Part shown: positions 10,176-21,490 of the stretch, one piece after another
Position numbering within the stretch: position 1 is the stretch's first letter
How the letters are laid out: each line of letters starts with the position of its first letter
Assembly (NCBI RefSeq): GCF_021869535.1
Contig: NW_026262734.1
Location: 75,578,339-75,642,338, forward strand
Direction: 5' to 3'
DNA: 64,000 nt
Source: Mytilus californianus
Lineage: Eukaryota > Mollusca > Bivalvia > Mytilida > Mytilidae
Notes under the pieces: model-generated
Database searches by the model: none
What the model saw: the letters and a program-made list of their open reading frames with translations, nothing else
What the model was told of the DNA's origin: nothing
Position numbers and translations under genes: made by a program

Positions 10176-12416
10176 ATGGCTAAGTTGAAAATTGAATCGT
10201 ACAAAACACATATGATGTATTTGTTAAAACAGTCTAAATAATGCAATACATCACTTATTTTTCTTTATCTAATAGTCTTACACATTAATTGCCAATCTGT
10301 CTAAATATTTGCAGATTTAAGCAAAGAACTAGACCAATTGTGTACTGCTGTTTTACAATCCAAGATGGCGGTATACAGTTAATCTACCTTAAATCTCATC
10401 CTGATCCCTTTTTGCCTATCTGATTGTTCGATGTGTGTCCTGATCTTGTATTGCCCTATGTATTTTATCATTTCCGTTTTGTTTTGTACTATATCGTGTA
10501 TATGTATATATACAACTTGCATCTTTATACGATATATCATAAAGTCTTTCCGCTTGATGACTGTGTAAAGCTAATTTAAATAAAAAAGTATGTTAAATTG
10601 AAGGCCTAGAGATATTTCTATACCAAACTCACACCATTGCATAAATAATAAAAATTCACAGCTATCTGCCATCGATTTTTGAGAGTTTCATGTTGCTTTT
10701 GTACAAGACACTGTTAACATTATGTCATGGTTTACGTGTTATGGAGTAAAACCATTTATTCAAATCGCTAAGTTGCTTCTTTTGTGTTTTATAATCCTTT
10801 CCCTTTTGTTTTGATATACTTGGAGCTTTGTTACAACATAATGCATTTCTAAGAGCTTTCTTGATCGAAATGTTAAACTAAAATTGAAAACTGTTGGATT
10901 CTTTTAGAAAACATCAGTAGACATACGCATAACATATTTTAATTCTTTTAATACTATTTTTAAAACCTATTTCGATTTTGGAACATATTTCCTTTCTTTT
11001 CCTTTATTCGAAAGCTACTATTTCGTCTATTACTATACAAAAATAAAATGAGACAAGGTTTTCAAGAAACAACTAACGCTATGGAAGCGTATTAGGGACA
11101 TATGGTTTTTTTTTAACAATTTTCAAAAGGAGAACTAACGGCTGTAAATAACATTAAGCGGAAAAAAATCTTTTCAGACGGCAAGCAATGACAAACACTG
11201 TACAGGCTTTTTGCTTTGAACAAGCCATACATAATTGATATGTTTGTGAGCGCTCACCCTTCTAACCTTGGGCAGTATATGATGTAACAGCAAAACAATA
11301 AAATAAATTGTAAAAAGCAATAGAAAATGGACTAAATAAATATTATCACTCACAAAGTTGACAAAAGACACAAAGTACCGATCTTCAGATACAAAGTACT
11401 TCTGAAAATTATCTTCATTTTTGCTAAATGTTTTCAATATCTGTTTTGTTCTTTATGTTGGAACTATATTTTTTATAATTTGAAATTGTATATCCTTTTA
11501 AGTTTTTATTTGAGCAAAGGTGACAAATTTCAGATACCAAGGAAGTAATGATAGAGAAATATTTTGATGTCGAAACTATATATACTATGCAAGGAATGTT
11601 ACATAGAAAAATCTGCACAAAAAGCAATAAAAAACCTAACGAACTTTGGTTATGAAATAAGGGAACAATTGTTATTTCTAAATGACTAGATTTCGAAATG
11701 ACGATTTCTCTATATTGCTAATAGTATAACATGAATGAGTTTTCAAAACTAAAATTAATTGACATACAACAATTAACACTAGAATGTTGATAATAACAAA
11801 TCTACGCAACTTTAATGCATACGTTCATATATTTTTCATGAAATATTGTATTTCTTTTGTTCTCTTCCTTCATAGTTGCTATTTAACAATAATCAGCTCG
11901 CTTAAGTATCAATTTTATATAATTTCAGTCATTGAAGCATAAACAGACTTTCTCGCTTCAAACGCATTTTCCTACATTTTATAGCGATGTAAATTACAGA
12001 AAGAACGTGACAATTCATTTTAAATGGCAAACGCTTGTACATGCTTATGTTTAGCATAAATATCAAGTATATTTGTGATAAAAGGCAGGGCTACCCGTTA
12101 ATTGGTAGTCAACAGTTTGAGTATTGGTTAACGTAGGTTTAAAAGGTATGAGAATAAATCGATGTCACAGAACACAATCCTGTTTTTATTCACTATCTAT
12201 TTTCTTCTAGAACTGTTGACAGTGGAAATATCAAAGAGCACACCTTTGATTGGATGATAAAGTTTCAACTCTTTTTAGAAAAAATAGGATGAAGAAGGAA
12301 AATGTATCATTTGCCACCTGAGAGTGATTCCGGAAACATCATAACGAAAGTAGTTAAAATCATATAGATGGATATTAAATGACTTTTTGATACCTTTCGA
12401 CGAAATCTAGATAACA
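10176..12416. other. No gene recognised; upstream region of the transporter gene
   Basis: AT-rich sequence upstream of the transporter. I could not place a promoter, first exon or splice acceptor with confidence. Several minus-strand open frames (for example 11174-11437) have no recognisable motif. Confidence 0.4.
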
Positions 12417-14042
12417 ATGCCAACACAACCTGTCTACAGCTTTAGAACAAGGCTGCGGATGTTCACAGAGTACATATCATCATCCGTTTCATATTTATCA
12501 TGCATAGCACAAGCTGGTTGTTTTGATGGTTGCAAAATAGATATTATTTTTCTACTCTACAATATTGGTGATGCTCTTCTTGATGCAATACTTCGTCCAA
12601 ATATACCTCAGATCGTTTGTACTTCGATGTTCCCTGATTACCATGGGAAATGTCATCACATCGAAGAACATAGCGATATAGAAGATATAGTCCAGAAAGA
12701 GGCAACAACTTACTTGATACTTCACAAGCTCCTCACAAACTGTCCAGCATTAGTACTAGGCATGTTTTGTGGCGCATGGAGTGACAAATATGGCCGAAAA
12801 CTTCCATTTGTGATGCCTAGTACAGGAACTATATTTGCTGTCTTATTTTACATGGGAGCGAACATGTCAGCTAGTGGTGCTTTGCCGTCTTTTCTAATCG
12901 GATCAGTGGTCCATGGGTGCTTCGGAAAAACCGCAATGATTACAATGGCCGCCAACAGTTATGTAACGGATATTACAGACGCCGAAAAAAGAACAAAGAA
13001 GTTAGGATTTTTAGCTGCTATGCAGTTTATAGGTATGTGTTTTGGTTCTTTACTAGGTGGTGTATTAATCGACACTACATCAATTCTGATAACATACTTG
13101 ATGGTTTCTGTACTTAATATACTAGTCGTCATTCTAGCTCTAGGTATTCTCAAAGAAACAATTCAACCCATTGATGAAGGCGATTGCTTGCCATGCAATT
13201 CTTTTTGTCAACTCAGCAATGTCACGGATTCTATAAAGGTGCTGACAAAGGAACGAGAAGGCAACAAAAGAAAAGGTATCATTGCCTTATTCGCCGTTCT
13301 ACTGCTTCATCAGACCTGTAGAACTGGTCTGACCGACGTGACGTTACTTTACACTGAAAGGTCCCCTCTCAGCTGGCCAACGTCATGGTTTGGATATTTA
13401 TCTGCTTTAGATAATGCTTCTATGGGTGTGGTGTTACTAGTATTTCTACCAGTCTTCTCTAACTACCTGAAGTTAAATGATGCAACTATAAGTATGATTG
13501 GAATGTTATGTGCATCGATTCGATTTTTGATCTTGGCATGGAGTGAAGAATCCTGGATGGTATGGGTTGCTGTGATTGTTGGGTCACTTGCTGGAATAAT
13601 TAACTCTCCCGTCCGTTCACTTCTAAGTAAACTGGTCCATGAAAATGAAATTGGAAAGATGTTTTCCATCTTAGGAACCGGTGAAACGATAGCAAAATTT
13701 ACGGCGGTCGTCTTTACATCAATATATGGTTATACCCTAAATATTTTCGCGGGAATGCCTTTCGTAATAGCGGCCATATTGTATACTGTGATGATTCTTT
13801 TAGTACTCTTAATGCATGTCAAATTCAAATCTGATCGTTGTGAGGATTTCGAGTCTAAGGCAGATATGAACGGTAGTGCAAAACACGAGACGTCATCCGA
13901 TAATACCCAAGAGGTTAGATTAGAAATGAATAATATAGGAAACCATTCGGATGAATGTCCTAATTATCAGACAAATCATGCGAATAATCACCTGAATCAT
14001 TTGGGAAACCATTCGGAACATTTTGGACCTTATAGTAAGTGA
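12417..14042 (+). CDS. SLC46-type major-facilitator transporter, single exon
   Basis: This is a 541-residue multi-pass membrane protein, probably a proton-coupled solute transporter of the SLC46 family (relatives include the folate transporter SLC46A1). The MFS loop motif GAWSDKYGRK is at residues 119-128, between the second and third membrane segments, in the form typical of SLC46. About twelve hydrophobic segments are visible (near 41-60, 101-118, 129-148, 157-178, 196-217, 222-244, 286-305, 323-345, 356-375, 380-397, 415-440, 444-466). A long first extracellular loop (61-98) carries C68 and C79, and a charged central cytoplasmic loop lies at 247-285. The tail (467-541) is hydrophilic, rich in Asn and His, with near-repeated words NNIGNHSDE and NHLGNHSEH. 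The ATG is preceded by an in-frame TAG at 12408, which fixes the 5' limit of the frame. An A at -3 favours this start. No intron interrupts the frame. I see no AATAAA soon after the stop; an ATTAAA lies near 14644. The family call is firm, but the substrate is unknown. Confidence 0.88.
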   Translation: MPTQPVYSFRTRLRMFTEYISSSVSYLSCIAQAGCFDGCKIDIIFLLYNIGDALLDAILRPNIPQIVCTSMFPDYHGKCHHIEEHSDIEDIVQKEATTYLILHKLLTNCPALVLGMFCGAWSDKYGRKLPFVMPSTGTIFAVLFYMGANMSASGALPSFLIGSVVHGCFGKTAMITMAANSYVTDITDAEKRTKKLGFLAAMQFIGMCFGSLLGGVLIDTTSILITYLMVSVLNILVVILALGILKETIQPIDEGDCLPCNSFCQLSNVTDSIKVLTKEREGNKRKGIIALFAVLLLHQTCRTGLTDVTLLYTERSPLSWPTSWFGYLSALDNASMGVVLLVFLPVFSNYLKLNDATISMIGMLCASIRFLILAWSEESWMVWVAVIVGSLAGIINSPVRSLLSKLVHENEIGKMFSILGTGETIAKFTAVVFTSIYGYTLNIFAGMPFVIAAILYTVMILLVLLMHVKFKSDRCEDFESKADMNGSAKHETSSDNTQEVRLEMNNIGNHSDECPNYQTNHANNHLNHLGNHSEHFGPYSK

Positions 14043-15640
14043 GTTTTAATAGGATGTTACTCACATGTGATCTCGTATTACACACTTTAAAATTTATTGT
14101 ACAGCTTTAAATACTTAAATACTATTTTTGTGTACTACAGTTGATTTTGAATACAATTATTTTTGATTTTTTCAAGTTTATTGTGTTTTTTTTTCTTTGT
14201 ATATGGCATTAGAGATGAACAAAATGTTACTAAAAAATAACCAAAGAAAACAAAAACACGTAGCCATATTACCAAATATATCCTCAAGCAATCATGAAAA
14301 AAATGGAAACTAAAGATACCAAAAATGTAGTATTTTTAATTACATGATAATATAAAATGCTTATGTTTTAGAGGATTAGAACCATAGAAAAATTATTGTT
14401 TAAATTTTCAATCGCAATAGATTGCTCCTGCCTGCCTACCGGCCTGTCAACATTTCGATCTTTGATAATTTTTTTAATCGAAATAAGAACCCAAAGCTTT
14501 CTGCCGCCTCGTTTAAAGATGTAAAATGCACAATTTTTCTGTGAGTCAATAATTGTAACAATTCTCTTAAGAACAAAATTATAATTATGAAGAATTATTT
14601 ATTTATATTTATCGATCTAGTATAGGTTGTAAAACAAATTTATAATTAAATATCGACAGACAACATTATATAAATAATATAAAGTACTGATCAGTAACGG
14701 AGGTAAAAGGTAGAAGATAAAAACATATTTAGGTATAAAAGAATAAAAGGCCATACGCGTGAAATAAGGGGGGTCTGGTCGTCTGTTGATAGTGACTGAA
14801 AAAAATGTAATCTTTATGTGAAGAGCAGAAATATGGAAGATTAGAAATAGATTTTTTTTCATTAACTCTGCGTCCTGAGTTTTTCCTTTATTCTGTCGAG
14901 TTACCCCAATCTCTTGAAATACATACACCAACAACGTTTACTGTGAAATGATTGCTAACTAAATAATTCTTTAGCAATATTTTGTAATGGAAAAATCATA
15001 CACATGCCATGTCATATTTTCATACTCCAACTTTGATGAAATAATTTTGCGTTTTTCAAAACAAGTTATATTCAGTTTTTTTTTTATTTTACGGAATCGG
15101 ATCTTGAAATGTTTTTCTCTTCGGAATCTAACAATCTACGTATTTCTTCTCTTCAGAATCTAACAATATTCGTATTTCTTCTCATTTATAAATTTGAAGT
15201 CACACATTCTGCGACTTTTGATTTGAAAATGAAATTCCGATTATATAATCTTCATTGATATACGAATTGAAAGCAAATATACAAATTTTCAAATTGAATA
15301 GTATGCCTTAAAGCCAAAGAACAAGGCCCTTCAGTTACAAGCTAATATTGCCATAAAACTATTTATCGAAAATTTCAAAAACGACAATATTTCAAATTAC
15401 TTCTCCGATATTAAACATGTAATTCTTATAATTAAAAACACATGTACGAGTCGGGCGTACCAAATAATTATAATGGTATCTTTAATGAGTTCGTAACTCT
15501 CTCTCATTTTCTTTGAATATTTTCTTACACATAGATACTTTACTGTTCAAGCTCAAGTATATCTGTGTTACCTTGTCAATGTTTGGCTTTACTTTTGGTC
15601 CTTTTGCGTTTTATATTTGTCTGCTTTTCAGCGATTGTAT
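14043..15640. other. No gene recognised; 3' flank of the transporter
   Basis: AT-rich sequence that must include the transporter 3' untranslated region, whose end I cannot place. A candidate polyadenylation word ATTAAA occurs near 14644. No other gene is supported. Confidence 0.4.
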
Positions 15641-15712
15641 TAGGTTTCGGACTTTCAAATATTTTGGATGAGAAACTGGTGCAAAAAGATTGGTACCATT
15701 AATGTAATTGTG
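15641..15712 (+). repeat. Family M8 fragment (GGTTTCGGACTTTCAAATAT type)
   Basis: GGACTTTCAAATATTTTGGA, then CTGGTGCAAAAAGATTGGTA and CCATTAATGTAATT, matches the longer copy at 27390-27510. Confidence 0.6.
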
Positions 15713-15887
15713 AACTATATTCTCAATACCCAGGACAACACCTATAGAAATTGAGTATATTATAACAAAAGATTACTATGAACATACATTTTCATATATC
15801 ATTCTATCCAGCTTTTTAAATAAAAATTTAAAAAAAACAAAGCGTTTTAGAAATAACTTAATTTTCATTCGTAACCCTTCTTAGTTT

Positions 15888-15944
15888 ATAATAGGAAAGA
15901 AAGGATATGGGGTATCCATGATCCATGACACAAAATCAGTATGT
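15888..15944 (-). repeat. Short dispersed repeat, inverted partner of 35748-35812
   Basis: Its reverse complement contains TGGATACCCCATATCCTTTC followed by TTTCCTATTATA and is preceded by GATTTTGTGTCATG. The same text occurs on the plus strand at 35764-35816. Confidence 0.65.
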
Positions 15945-15969
15945 GCTCAGCGAAAAACACATCTAAAAG

Positions 15970-16250
15970 AAATAGCATATGTCTGAAGGAGATGAGTTTC
16001 AAAATAAAAAAGATTATACCGATAAAAATGCGCATGTCTGAGGGAGATATTTAAAAAAAAAAAACATAAAATCGTTATAAAAGCGCCTGTTTAAATGAGA
16101 TGGAATTCAAAATAAACACATAATAATATGTATGCGTATAATTGAGGAAAAGTACTTTCAAATTAACAGCATGCTACTGTTATATATGTGACGTCTGAGT
16201 GAGACGGTATTAAAAATAATCGCAAAATACTGCTATAAATACGCACTGCA
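15970..16250 (+). repeat. Degenerate tandem repeat, about 4 units of 55-105 bp
   Basis: Four successive segments carry variants of a [GC]ATATGTCTGAAGGAGATG-like word, followed by an (A)TTCAAAATAA-like word and then an (A)TAAAAATGCGC-like word. They lie near 15975, 16030, 16085 and 16190. Conservation is low, so unit borders are approximate. Confidence 0.5.
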
Positions 16251-16849
16251 CGTACTTTAGGTAAAACCTTCCTCGTGTACGCTCGATAATAAAACCTTGG
16301 TAAACTATAAATTAGACTATACGCTTACATACCTAAACAAAAAAGTAATGTTTACTTTAAGAACGTATGTATGCTTTGATTATTTACTTAAGACCTCACA
16401 ACACTACATATTGCAAGTAGCAAAGCGATGATAAGACGTTTACGAACAAGGACAATAGTTGGCGACCGACTTATCCGTTGTAATTAGTTTGAAGTTCCTA
16501 TATTAGCTTATAGACTAACTATTGACAAAGTTTTACGTCAATTTCATTATAGTGGTTATAGACGGTACCAAAGTGTTCAGCAATTTACACAGTCATTCTT
16601 GTAGGACAAAATTATGTATATTTAACAATGTAAAGAACAAAAGCATTCTTACTGTATATTGTACTAACATGCGTTTACATAACAAACATTTCTTGGTTTG
16701 GTTTCAGATTAAATAATTATTTCCAGGAGTCTAGACAGAGTTCTCACCTTTAGCAAATCCCCTTTTCAATTTGTTTTAACCACTTGTATTGAATTTGACG
16801 CTAACATATAATTCTTAATTTGGAACGAAACAATACAACTAGCACATTA
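16251..16849. other. No gene recognised
   Basis: AT-rich intergenic sequence without a supported feature. Confidence 0.45.
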
Positions 16850-16985
16850 CTCTTCAACTTCGTACATTAATTTTCCTTTTTTTTTTTAAACTTTTTTGAT
16901 TCGAGCATCCCTGATGAGTCTTTTGTAGATGAATCGCGCGTCTGGCGTGCAAAAGTTTAATCCTTGTATCTATGATGAGTTTATT
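16850..16985 (+). repeat. Family M3 copy
   Basis: Contains CTCTTCAACTTCGTACATTA, TTTTTTGATTCGAGCATCCC, TGATGAGTCTTTTGTAGATG and AATCGCGCGTCTGGCGTGC in order. It is the most complete copy in the window and lies in an opposite orientation to the copy at 21362. Confidence 0.85.
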
Positions 16986-18427
16986 GAATTGTTCAAAGGC
17001 GTCGAACCTCGATATCAATATTATCTTTATGTTTTTTAAACATAAGATATTTTAAAAACCTTAACATGCTTTCCAGTTTTTATGCGAAAGTTTATTACTT
17101 TTAGTGTGATAGCCGTAAAATCAATAGTCATGACATCAGTTTGATCTTGTTTAGTGTTATCCTCCTTGTTCGAGAGAAAATAATCAGGACCGTATTTCAA
17201 TCACATCTCTCAAACAAAATACTCATTAAAACTGTCAAATCGGACAGGTGATTCTTCAGGAAATAAAAATGCAAAACTTCAAGGATACAAATCTACAGTG
17301 TTCTAAGTCTTGACAAATCTTATTATATTTCTTTAGTTTGGAAGAAAATAAAAGTTAGCACTAAGTTCCCTTTCATTGAATTAGATCGGATCACAGTCGA
17401 TTTCCTTTTCTCTTTTTTTTTTTTACTTGCATCATCAATTTAGAATGTGAATTTCGCGTCAATTAAACTATATAACTTTGAGGTTGAGATATCTGATCTT
17501 AAGTTTCATAAACTGTCATGGCAATGTATTTATGTCAATACCTGTAAATTGATATTTTTCTTTGATATTTACAGTAACTGATCAACAAGGTTAAGTTTCG
17601 AATCGGATACATTGCAATAAATCAATACAAAGTAAGTTAACGTTTTCCGTTCATTTTTTTTTTGGAGATTGTTGCAGATTATTATTTAAAAATAACATTT
17701 TTTTTCTTAAACTCAGGGTCAATAAAAGACTAGTCACAATTAATTCAAGAATTCGAATTTTATTCCTTTGATTTCAATGCAGACTCCGCGTATCAACATT
17801 TTAGATCCATGCAAATTGTCTAATACTGAAATATGTTTCAAACGTTTCAATTCATGTCTGTCTCTATCATGTTTATGTGCCGCTACTAATGGAATCTTTG
17901 TCATCAGTGACCCCATCGTTCAAATTAATATAAATTTGATTGGAACAGGCATGATTTAAATGATATGCTTTCTGAATAAAATTTCAGTATTGAAGTTTCA
18001 TTATTGTACTAAAGTGTAACAAAGTGTATAACTTCAAAGTTCTTTTTTGTGCAAAGCAGACATTCTACCAGTTTTGAATGTTCTGTTTAGGTTCTTTCTG
18101 ATTTACAAACAACCGAATATCACATTTGTTTCTCAAATATTTGGTCTAGTGCATATCGGATGAAGGTTATTTAAGAAACAAAAGTATGTGTCATGCACGC
18201 ATAAAACAGTAGCATACGTTTGTATAACTTCCGTTTAAGTATTGATGCAGATGTAAGCCTCACTCTTATGTCTTTTATAACCATGAAAATTTAAAACAAA
18301 TGATAGATATGTGACCTACGTATTTATATATAACATGTCACAAGGCTATAAAATACTTGTAATATTCATAAAGGGAAGGATTGATTTTTTGATGTTTAAC
18401 GCCTTTTTCAGTACTATTGGCTATTTC
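16986..18427. other. No gene recognised
   Basis: AT-rich intergenic sequence. A short text at 17145-17190 (GTTATCCTCCTTGTTCGAGA then GAAAATAATC) recurs in diverged form at 18893-18932. Nothing else is supported. Confidence 0.45.
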
Positions 18428-18760
18428 GGGGAGGCCAGTTTTATTTCAGTGGAGGAAGCCGGAGTGCCTGGATAGACACAAAAGGGAAGAAACATAACTG
18501 TATATAATTCAAATGTGAATTACGTTGAACATTGTTACGGAAGTATGCTATATAAATTTGACTCTGATATAAACCAGCTTTCATCAATGATTGATTAACT
18601 GTTATTTGCTTAAGTCCAGTTGTTATTTCTGGTATATTCAGAAACGGACAAAAATAAATCGAATAGGTAGGTTCTTTACAGTGGATCGACCGGGATGAAG
18701 GGAGGGAACTTCGCCTGTCACTGGAAAACAGACGGTTGAATTTAACGGCCTCCCCAACCG
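18428..18760 (+). repeat. Family M5 copy with partial inverted ends
   Basis: Starts GGGGAGGCCAGTTTTATTTC and then AGTGGAGGAAGCCGGAGTGC, a text I recall from bivalve genomes. Near 18747-18755 the word GGCCTCCCC is the reverse complement of the starting word, with weak matching beyond, so the segment may be a small inverted-repeat element. The 135-codon minus-strand open frame that covers this region shows no domain and is treated as a by-product. Confidence 0.5.
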
Positions 18761-18994
18761 GACATGGCTGAGTATTTACATATCCCGTACAAACAAACGA
18801 GCCACCTCTTATCATGAGTTTTAACAGTCGGAGTACAGGGATTACCATATTGCCAGGCCAAAGTCAATCCTTGGGGAACAGCACTTATCGATCTTGTTTA
18901 ATTTTATCCTCCTTCGAAAGAAAATAATTGTTTAAAAATTAAAACAATAAATGGGATACTATAGTGTCTTTAAATGTACGTTTCTGTACTTGTC

Positions 18995-19268
18995 CTAATA
19001 TATATCTGAACTGCTTTGACCCCGAGACCGTCCGTCCGTCTGTTCCGCTTCAGGTTAAAGTTTTTGGTTAAAGTTTTTGGTCAAGGTAGTTTTTGATGAA
19101 GTTGAAGTCCAATCAACTTGAAACTTAGTACACATGTTTCCTATGATATTATCTTTCTAATTTTAATGTCAAATTAGTTTTGACCCCAATTTCACGGTCC
19201 ACTGAACATAGAAAATGACAGTGCGAGTGGGGCGGGGCATCCGTGTACTATGGACACATTCTTGTTTT
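18995..19268 (+). repeat. Family M4 copy (GTCCGTCC ... TTTTTGGTCAAGGTAG type)
   Basis: Contains GACCGTCCGTCCGTCTGTTC, a duplicated GGTTAAAGTTTTTGGT, TTTTTGATGAAGTTGAAGTC, ACTTGAAACTTAGTACACAT, CAATTTCACGGTCCACTGAA and GGCATCCGTGTACTATGGAC. I recall this as a common mussel repeat. A related 5' part occurs at 51518-51600. Confidence 0.8.
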
Positions 19269-19845
19269 TTTTTTACTTTTATTGATAATATTGAAATTTT
19301 TATATTAATAATATATCAGCATTTACTTTATATAAATTGATAATATTTGTTAGTCTTTCTCATCGTTTAAATTACTGAGAGTGTTTAGATTTGCCTCTAA
19401 AGCTATACAATTAACAGATATGTATTATCAATAAATGCCTGGTGATGCCAAAGATGGAGTTAGTAAGGAACAATCTTTAAATAACCAATTTGTCTAATTT
19501 TGTAGTAAACAGTCTAGCTAATTATAAATATGTGCAATATTTATATTTAGCTAGTCGTTTTACTACTAAATTGAACAAATTGATTTTAAAGATCAATTGT
19601 CCCATAAAACAAGTAATGAGTAGTTACGTATATCAGTACTTTCAAATTGGTTTTTCTGCATTATAAAAGATTTTCCCTCAAAATTTACAGAACATAAAAA
19701 TATATTAATTGTCAATTTGTTTTCGTCCTGAATATGCATGAAATATTTGTCACTGGAAGTCAAACAAACAACAATCAAGCAACACATCAATATGATGTAA
19801 ACATCTTCGATATCATCAGTCGGACCTTTACAGAAGACAAACATA
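19269..19845. other. No gene recognised
   Basis: AT-rich sequence without a supported feature. Overlapping open frames at 19593-19928 on both strands lack recognisable motifs and run into the inverted-repeat element that follows. Confidence 0.45.
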
Positions 19846-20238
19846 TCAATAGACCACTTTCAAGTTATGTCCTTCACCGGAAAATCTCGTCAATTATGCG
19901 CGCCTTTATGACGTCACTTAGAAGATAGGGGGGATCGCCTGTATCCCTGCACTATTAAAGTTCATCAAGCGTCTTCGTGGTCGTCATTATGCAGGATAAA
20001 CTAGAAATAATGTTTGTTCAGTAGGTACTTAATCACAAATCTCTAATGACAGCAGTACTGATTATCAATTATAAGAAAAATTAATTTGCCGAATAATTCG
20101 TGCTATACAGCATCATATATGTTTAACCACTCGCTCAACATGGGAAGGAAGTGACGTCGACCCTAAACGCACGAATGATGTTCACTAAAACCAAAGTTTT
20201 ATGACGGAAATGCAACGAACTCGAAAGTGGTCTATTGA
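19846..20238. mobile_element. 393-bp MITE-like element with 21-bp terminal inverted repeats
   Basis: TCAATAGACCACTTTCAAGT(T) at 19846-19866 is matched by AACTCGAAAGTGGTCTATTG(A) at 20218-20238, with one mismatch in 21. The four bases CATA flank both ends (19842-19845 and 20239-20242), a possible target-site duplication. The interior is GC-richer than its surroundings and has no open frame of note, with several TGACGTC words. A partial relative of the end (AATAAGACCACTTTCGACTG) occurs near 21502. Confidence 0.85.
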
Positions 20239-21361
20239 CATAGCTGATTGTTAATATAGTATAAGAGATTTTCATAACCATGACGCAAGCGCTGAATTGA
20301 TCCAAATCTTTTGACGAGTTCTCGTTGTAAATGAAATATCTCTAAGAACTGTTGTCTAAAGGCCACAGAAATACACATTGCTTACATTAAAACTGTGTAA
20401 CTACATAACTACACATTGACATAGTCAAAACTGTTGGAATATTTATTCTAAGTGAATGAATGTACGACCTGTCTTTAATAGTGGTGTCTTAAAAAGCTTT
20501 TCAGCAAGTCGCCCTGAAATATGGAAGTTTTCAATTTCTGACAGATGTAAGCCATATGAATAATTATTATGTATACAGGTATACAAAAGAAATCGAATCG
20601 GGGTGCTTGAAGATAACATCAACATTTAGAAAGTTATTTTTTGAAAGGATGACAATTACGGAACAAATACAGATTACACATTTTTTTTATTTCAAATGTA
20701 AATGATATATTTCTGATTTTAGATAACTTGATTTCGTCATGTGTCCTAGTTATCTTGCATCCATCTGGTTTCTTGTATAGCAAAAATACAAATAAGGATA
20801 GAAGCAAACACAAACAAAACATTTCCATATTCAATTTAGCAAGTCATGATGATAGTCGTGTGAACTCCATTCCTTAACGGAACTTTTGCTATTCAGCTAC
20901 ATTGTTTATTGGGACAATAAAATATTATATTAGCTTTAGCAATGTATTTTCTAAATTGATCGTAAAGAAACTAGTGGCTGAGGTGTTGCATAGTTCTGGC
21001 TTCTAGTTACTGCTAAATAACACCTTTGTCACTCTAGAATGTTGTAAAATGTATTTTTACGATTTATTGCCCCTTAACAACATATTATTTCCGATATATC
21101 TGTATATATTTCTTCGTCATCTCTATAAGAAAATTGCTAGTTCCTTCTTCATGGGAACGCGCGCATGATTATTTTCTTTCTACTAGTATTTTTTTTTTTT
21201 TTTTTTTTTTTTTTTGTGTTTTTTTTTTGTGTTCTCTTTTTGTGCTTTATTTTAGGAGAAAAGACTGAAATTTTGTTTAAGTCTTTCATGTAATGTGTTG
21301 AGACTTCATTACTCTTATTTAAGCTTAAAGTTATAGTATATAAACTCATCATAAATACCAG
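20239..21361. other. No gene recognised; long poly-T
   Basis: AT-rich sequence. A homopolymer of 27 T residues lies at 21189-21215, followed by a second T tract. Nothing coding is supported. Confidence 0.5.
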
Positions 21362-21490
21362 GCTTAAAATTGTGTACGCCAGACGCGCGTTTCATCTACA
21401 AAAAACTCATCCGTGACGCTCGAATCAAAAAAGTTTGGAAAGCCAAATAAAGTACAAGTTAAAGAGCATTGAAGACCCAAATTCCGAGAG
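21362..21490 (-). repeat. Family M3 copy, minus orientation
   Basis: On the plus strand it reads ACGCCAGACGCGCGTTTCAT, CTACAAAAAACTCATCCGTG, ACGCTCGAATCAAAAAAGTT and AATAAAGTACAAGTTAAAGA, the reverse complement of the 16850 copy. Confidence 0.85.

Noticed and set aside
18441-18848. 135-codon minus-strand frame
   Set aside because: It coincides with an M5 repeat copy, has no recognisable domain and no sign of conserved residues.
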